Positions 16,443 through 17,714 of a stretch of DNA of 17,714 bases are shown here, piece by piece (the first letter of the stretch is position 1; every line of letters starts with the position of its first letter). The translations under genes were made by a program, and so were the position numbers. The notes beneath the pieces were generated by a model, which saw nothing but the letters and a program-made list of their open reading frames with translations, was not told the DNA's origin and made no database searches. Source of the stretch: Clostridia bacterium (GTDB lineage: Bacteria; Bacillota; Clostridia; Oscillospirales; CAG-272); contig JAFQUL010000138.1 of assembly GCA_017408535.1 (NCBI GenBank), forward strand, positions 1 through 17,714, given 5' to 3'.

Positions 16443-16702
16443 AAACAATTCCTTTTTTACATAAAATCAAGCCTTTTGAAGAGGTCAAAACCCTTTGGGA
16501 GCATTGGTCTGCCACGTACCTGATCTGCAGTATGCGCGCCTATGCTATCGGACAATAATAATCCACCCGCATAGCGGGTGGTATTTCAGTTTCGGGCATA
16601 GTCCTAATACTACAGGCTACGCACAAGTGCGTCTTTTATTGGCCTGTCAGCCATGCATTTGTTACGAAACCTCGCTCAAGCGGGACTAAAACCAAGCCTC
16701 GT
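16443..16702. repeat. Gene-free, hairpin-rich stretch, probable mobile-element debris
   Basis: Three hairpins are visible: CCACCCGC (16563-16570) with GCGGGTGG (16574-16581); ACGCAC (16619-16624) with GTGCGT (16627-16632), followed by CTTTTATT; and CTCGCT with AGCGGG (about 16671-16684, including one G-T pair). The first matches in design the hairpin at 107-127. The layout resembles a terminal region or remnant of an IS200/IS605-type element, or the flank of the IS30 copy. No transposase fragment could be recognised. A 64-residue open frame on the plus strand (16495-16689) shows no ribosome site or family signature. Confidence 0.4.
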
Positions 16703-16709
16703 CAGATTG

Positions 16710-17675
16710 TCAAGCCAAGTGCAACATTTTTTTCAAAAATTCATTTGGAGACAAAAAACCAAGGCATTTACGAGGACGATTGTTGATCAGAGAAACAACA
16801 GCATCCAGTTGTTCTTGAGTCACCTTATTGAAATCAGTTCCCCTTGGAAAGAAAAACCTAACCAAACCATTTATGTTCTCATTACTACCACGTTGCCAAG
16901 GCGAATGAGAGTCGGCAAAATAAACTTTTATACCAAGTTCTTTTTCCAACTCTTTAAAGCCAAGAAATTCAGTACCGTTATCCAAAGTTAACGTTAAAGG
17001 CTGTACTTTTATCTCTGCATTTGCAAATGCAGAGATAAAAGCGGAGTTGGTGCTTTCAAGTTTTTTATCCTTGGCTATAGCAGCAACAAATTGTCGCGAT
17101 AGACGATCTACCCCTGTGATGAGATATCCTTTGCCTACCGAACCGTATACCGTGTCTCCTTCAAAATCTCCTAATCGCCCTCTATTATCTATGATTTCAG
17201 GTCGATCGTGGATAGAACTGTCAAAGAAACGTGTATAGGATTTCTTTTGGTGAGAATATGGTTTTGCCTTTCTTCTGAAATGCGTCCAAGGTTTAATACC
17301 GGGAAACATATTAGCCCTTACAGCTCGATAGATAGACGAGAACGAGATCTTCTCTTCGTGAGTGCTATTCCACTTGCCGGCAATGATTTCGGGAGACCAA
17401 TATTGAAGCAATCCCTCAAAAACAAATTGGTACATTTCCTTATTGTGTTGTATATTATTTTTACGATGACAAGCCTTGCGACGATGCTTGTAATTTGTTT
17501 GTGCATGCCAATAATGGTAGTGGTTAGCCTTTTTGCTCCAATTTCTTTTGACCTCTCGACTGATTGTCGAGGGGCTTCTGTCCATAATTTTTGCAATTTC
17601 TCGAAAACTTTTTCCTTGATTTAAGAAAAACTGTAGACTTTCTCGCTCAAATAGTGTAAAATGTGTGTAGGACAA
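16710..17675 (-). CDS. IS30-family transposase
   Basis: This 321-residue DDE transposase appears intact. An N-terminal helix-turn-helix is seen in GKSFREIAKIMDRSPSTISREVKRN (21-45), typical of IS30. The catalytic triad is D174 in GDFEGDTV, D232 in LTLDNGTEF and E266 in SPWQRGSNENINGLVRFF. The D232-E266 spacing of 33 residues and the SPWQRGSNEN block are diagnostic of the family. The start is TTG at 17673-17675 with GGAGG (17688-17684) 8 nt upstream. The protein ends KKMLHLA. The coding sequence contains a perfect 36-bp palindrome at 17006-17041. The gene reads toward the operon, but the operon has its own promoter downstream. Confidence 0.93.
   Translation of the reverse strand: MSYTHFTLFERESLQFFLNQGKSFREIAKIMDRSPSTISREVKRNWSKKANHYHYWHAQTNYKHRRKACHRKNNIQHNKEMYQFVFEGLLQYWSPEIIAGKWNSTHEEKISFSSIYRAVRANMFPGIKPWTHFRRKAKPYSHQKKSYTRFFDSSIHDRPEIIDNRGRLGDFEGDTVYGSVGKGYLITGVDRLSRQFVAAIAKDKKLESTNSAFISAFANAEIKVQPLTLTLDNGTEFLGFKELEKELGIKVYFADSHSPWQRGSNENINGLVRFFFPRGTDFNKVTQEQLDAVVSLINNRPRKCLGFLSPNEFLKKMLHLA
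17006..17041. repeat. Perfect 36-bp palindrome inside the transposase gene
   Basis: The 18 bases 17006-17023 are the exact reverse complement of 17024-17041, with no loop bases at the centre (TTTG|CAAA). It encodes the stretch AFISAFANAEIK (about residues 212-223), between the first and second catalytic aspartates. The symmetry breaks on both sides (A at 17005, C at 17042). Confidence 0.85.
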
Positions 17676-17714
17676 TATTCTTACCTCCGTGTAGTTGTTT
17701 GTTGTGGTGACTAC

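Larger units (their letters stand above)
16703..17714 (-). mobile_element. IS30-family insertion sequence, truncated by window end
   Basis: The element contains one intact transposase gene. Its inner end must lie close to the transposase stop (16710-16712), because IS30 elements are compact. I could not delimit the terminal repeats: the other end lies beyond 17714, so no pair can be compared. The border at 16703 is approximate. Confidence 0.6.

Noticed and set aside
16495..16689. 64-residue plus-strand open frame
   Set aside because: It has no ribosome site, runs through three hairpins of the repeat-like region, and has no recognisable domain.
16700..17714. Exact IS30 terminal inverted repeats and target duplication
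   Set aside because: The upstream end lies outside the window, so the two ends cannot be compared.

Overview
This window looks like a chromosomal segment of an anaerobic Firmicute, most likely a gut or rumen clostridium of the Oscillospiraceae/Ruminococcus type. The grounds are strong AGGAGG-type ribosome sites, several TTG starts, a textbook sigma-A promoter, fairly balanced base composition and oxygen-sensitive radical enzymes. The species cannot be named from the sequence alone.

Layout. Everything substantial is on the minus strand, so transcription runs from right to left. At the right edge lies an IS30-family transposase (16710-17675), cut off by the window end on its upstream side. Next comes about 340 bp without a gene. 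Its distal part is rich in hairpins and resembles mobile-element debris. Its proximal part holds a very strong promoter (TTGACA, 17 bp, TACAAT, with an extended -10) straddled by a perfect 8-bp inverted repeat that looks like an operator. From this promoter an eight-gene operon of about 16.2 kb can be read with gaps of only 13-73 bp: a cytosolic sialidase-like BNR protein, six consecutive full-length glycyl radical enzymes (GREs) of 720-726 residues, one radical-SAM GRE activase, and a class I SAM-dependent methyltransferase. A rho-independent terminator follows at about 144-178. The left edge (1-127) holds intergenic hairpin repeats.

The notable system is the array of six tandem, intact, diverged GRE paralogs served by one activase. 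All six keep the C-terminal glycyl loop (RVGGY) and the thiyl cysteine. However, the cysteine sits in a Cys-Asn-Gln context instead of the Cys-x-Glu of GRE dehydratases, decarboxylases and C-S lyases, or the Cys-Cys of pyruvate formate-lyase. The reaction therefore cannot be assigned from known families. The paralogs fall into two classes with correlated changes at several conserved positions: GRE-3 and GRE-4 against the other four. They also carry a hypervariable N-terminal segment and show mosaic relationships.

A working inference is that one inducible promoter makes a battery of related radical enzymes with different substrate preferences. The BNR protein would release or prepare sugar-like substrates inside the cell, and the activase would be made in smaller amounts because it lies distal to a strong intercistronic hairpin. 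No regulator, transporter or microcompartment gene is in the window. GREs are numbered 1-6 by increasing coordinate; GRE-6 is the promoter-proximal one.
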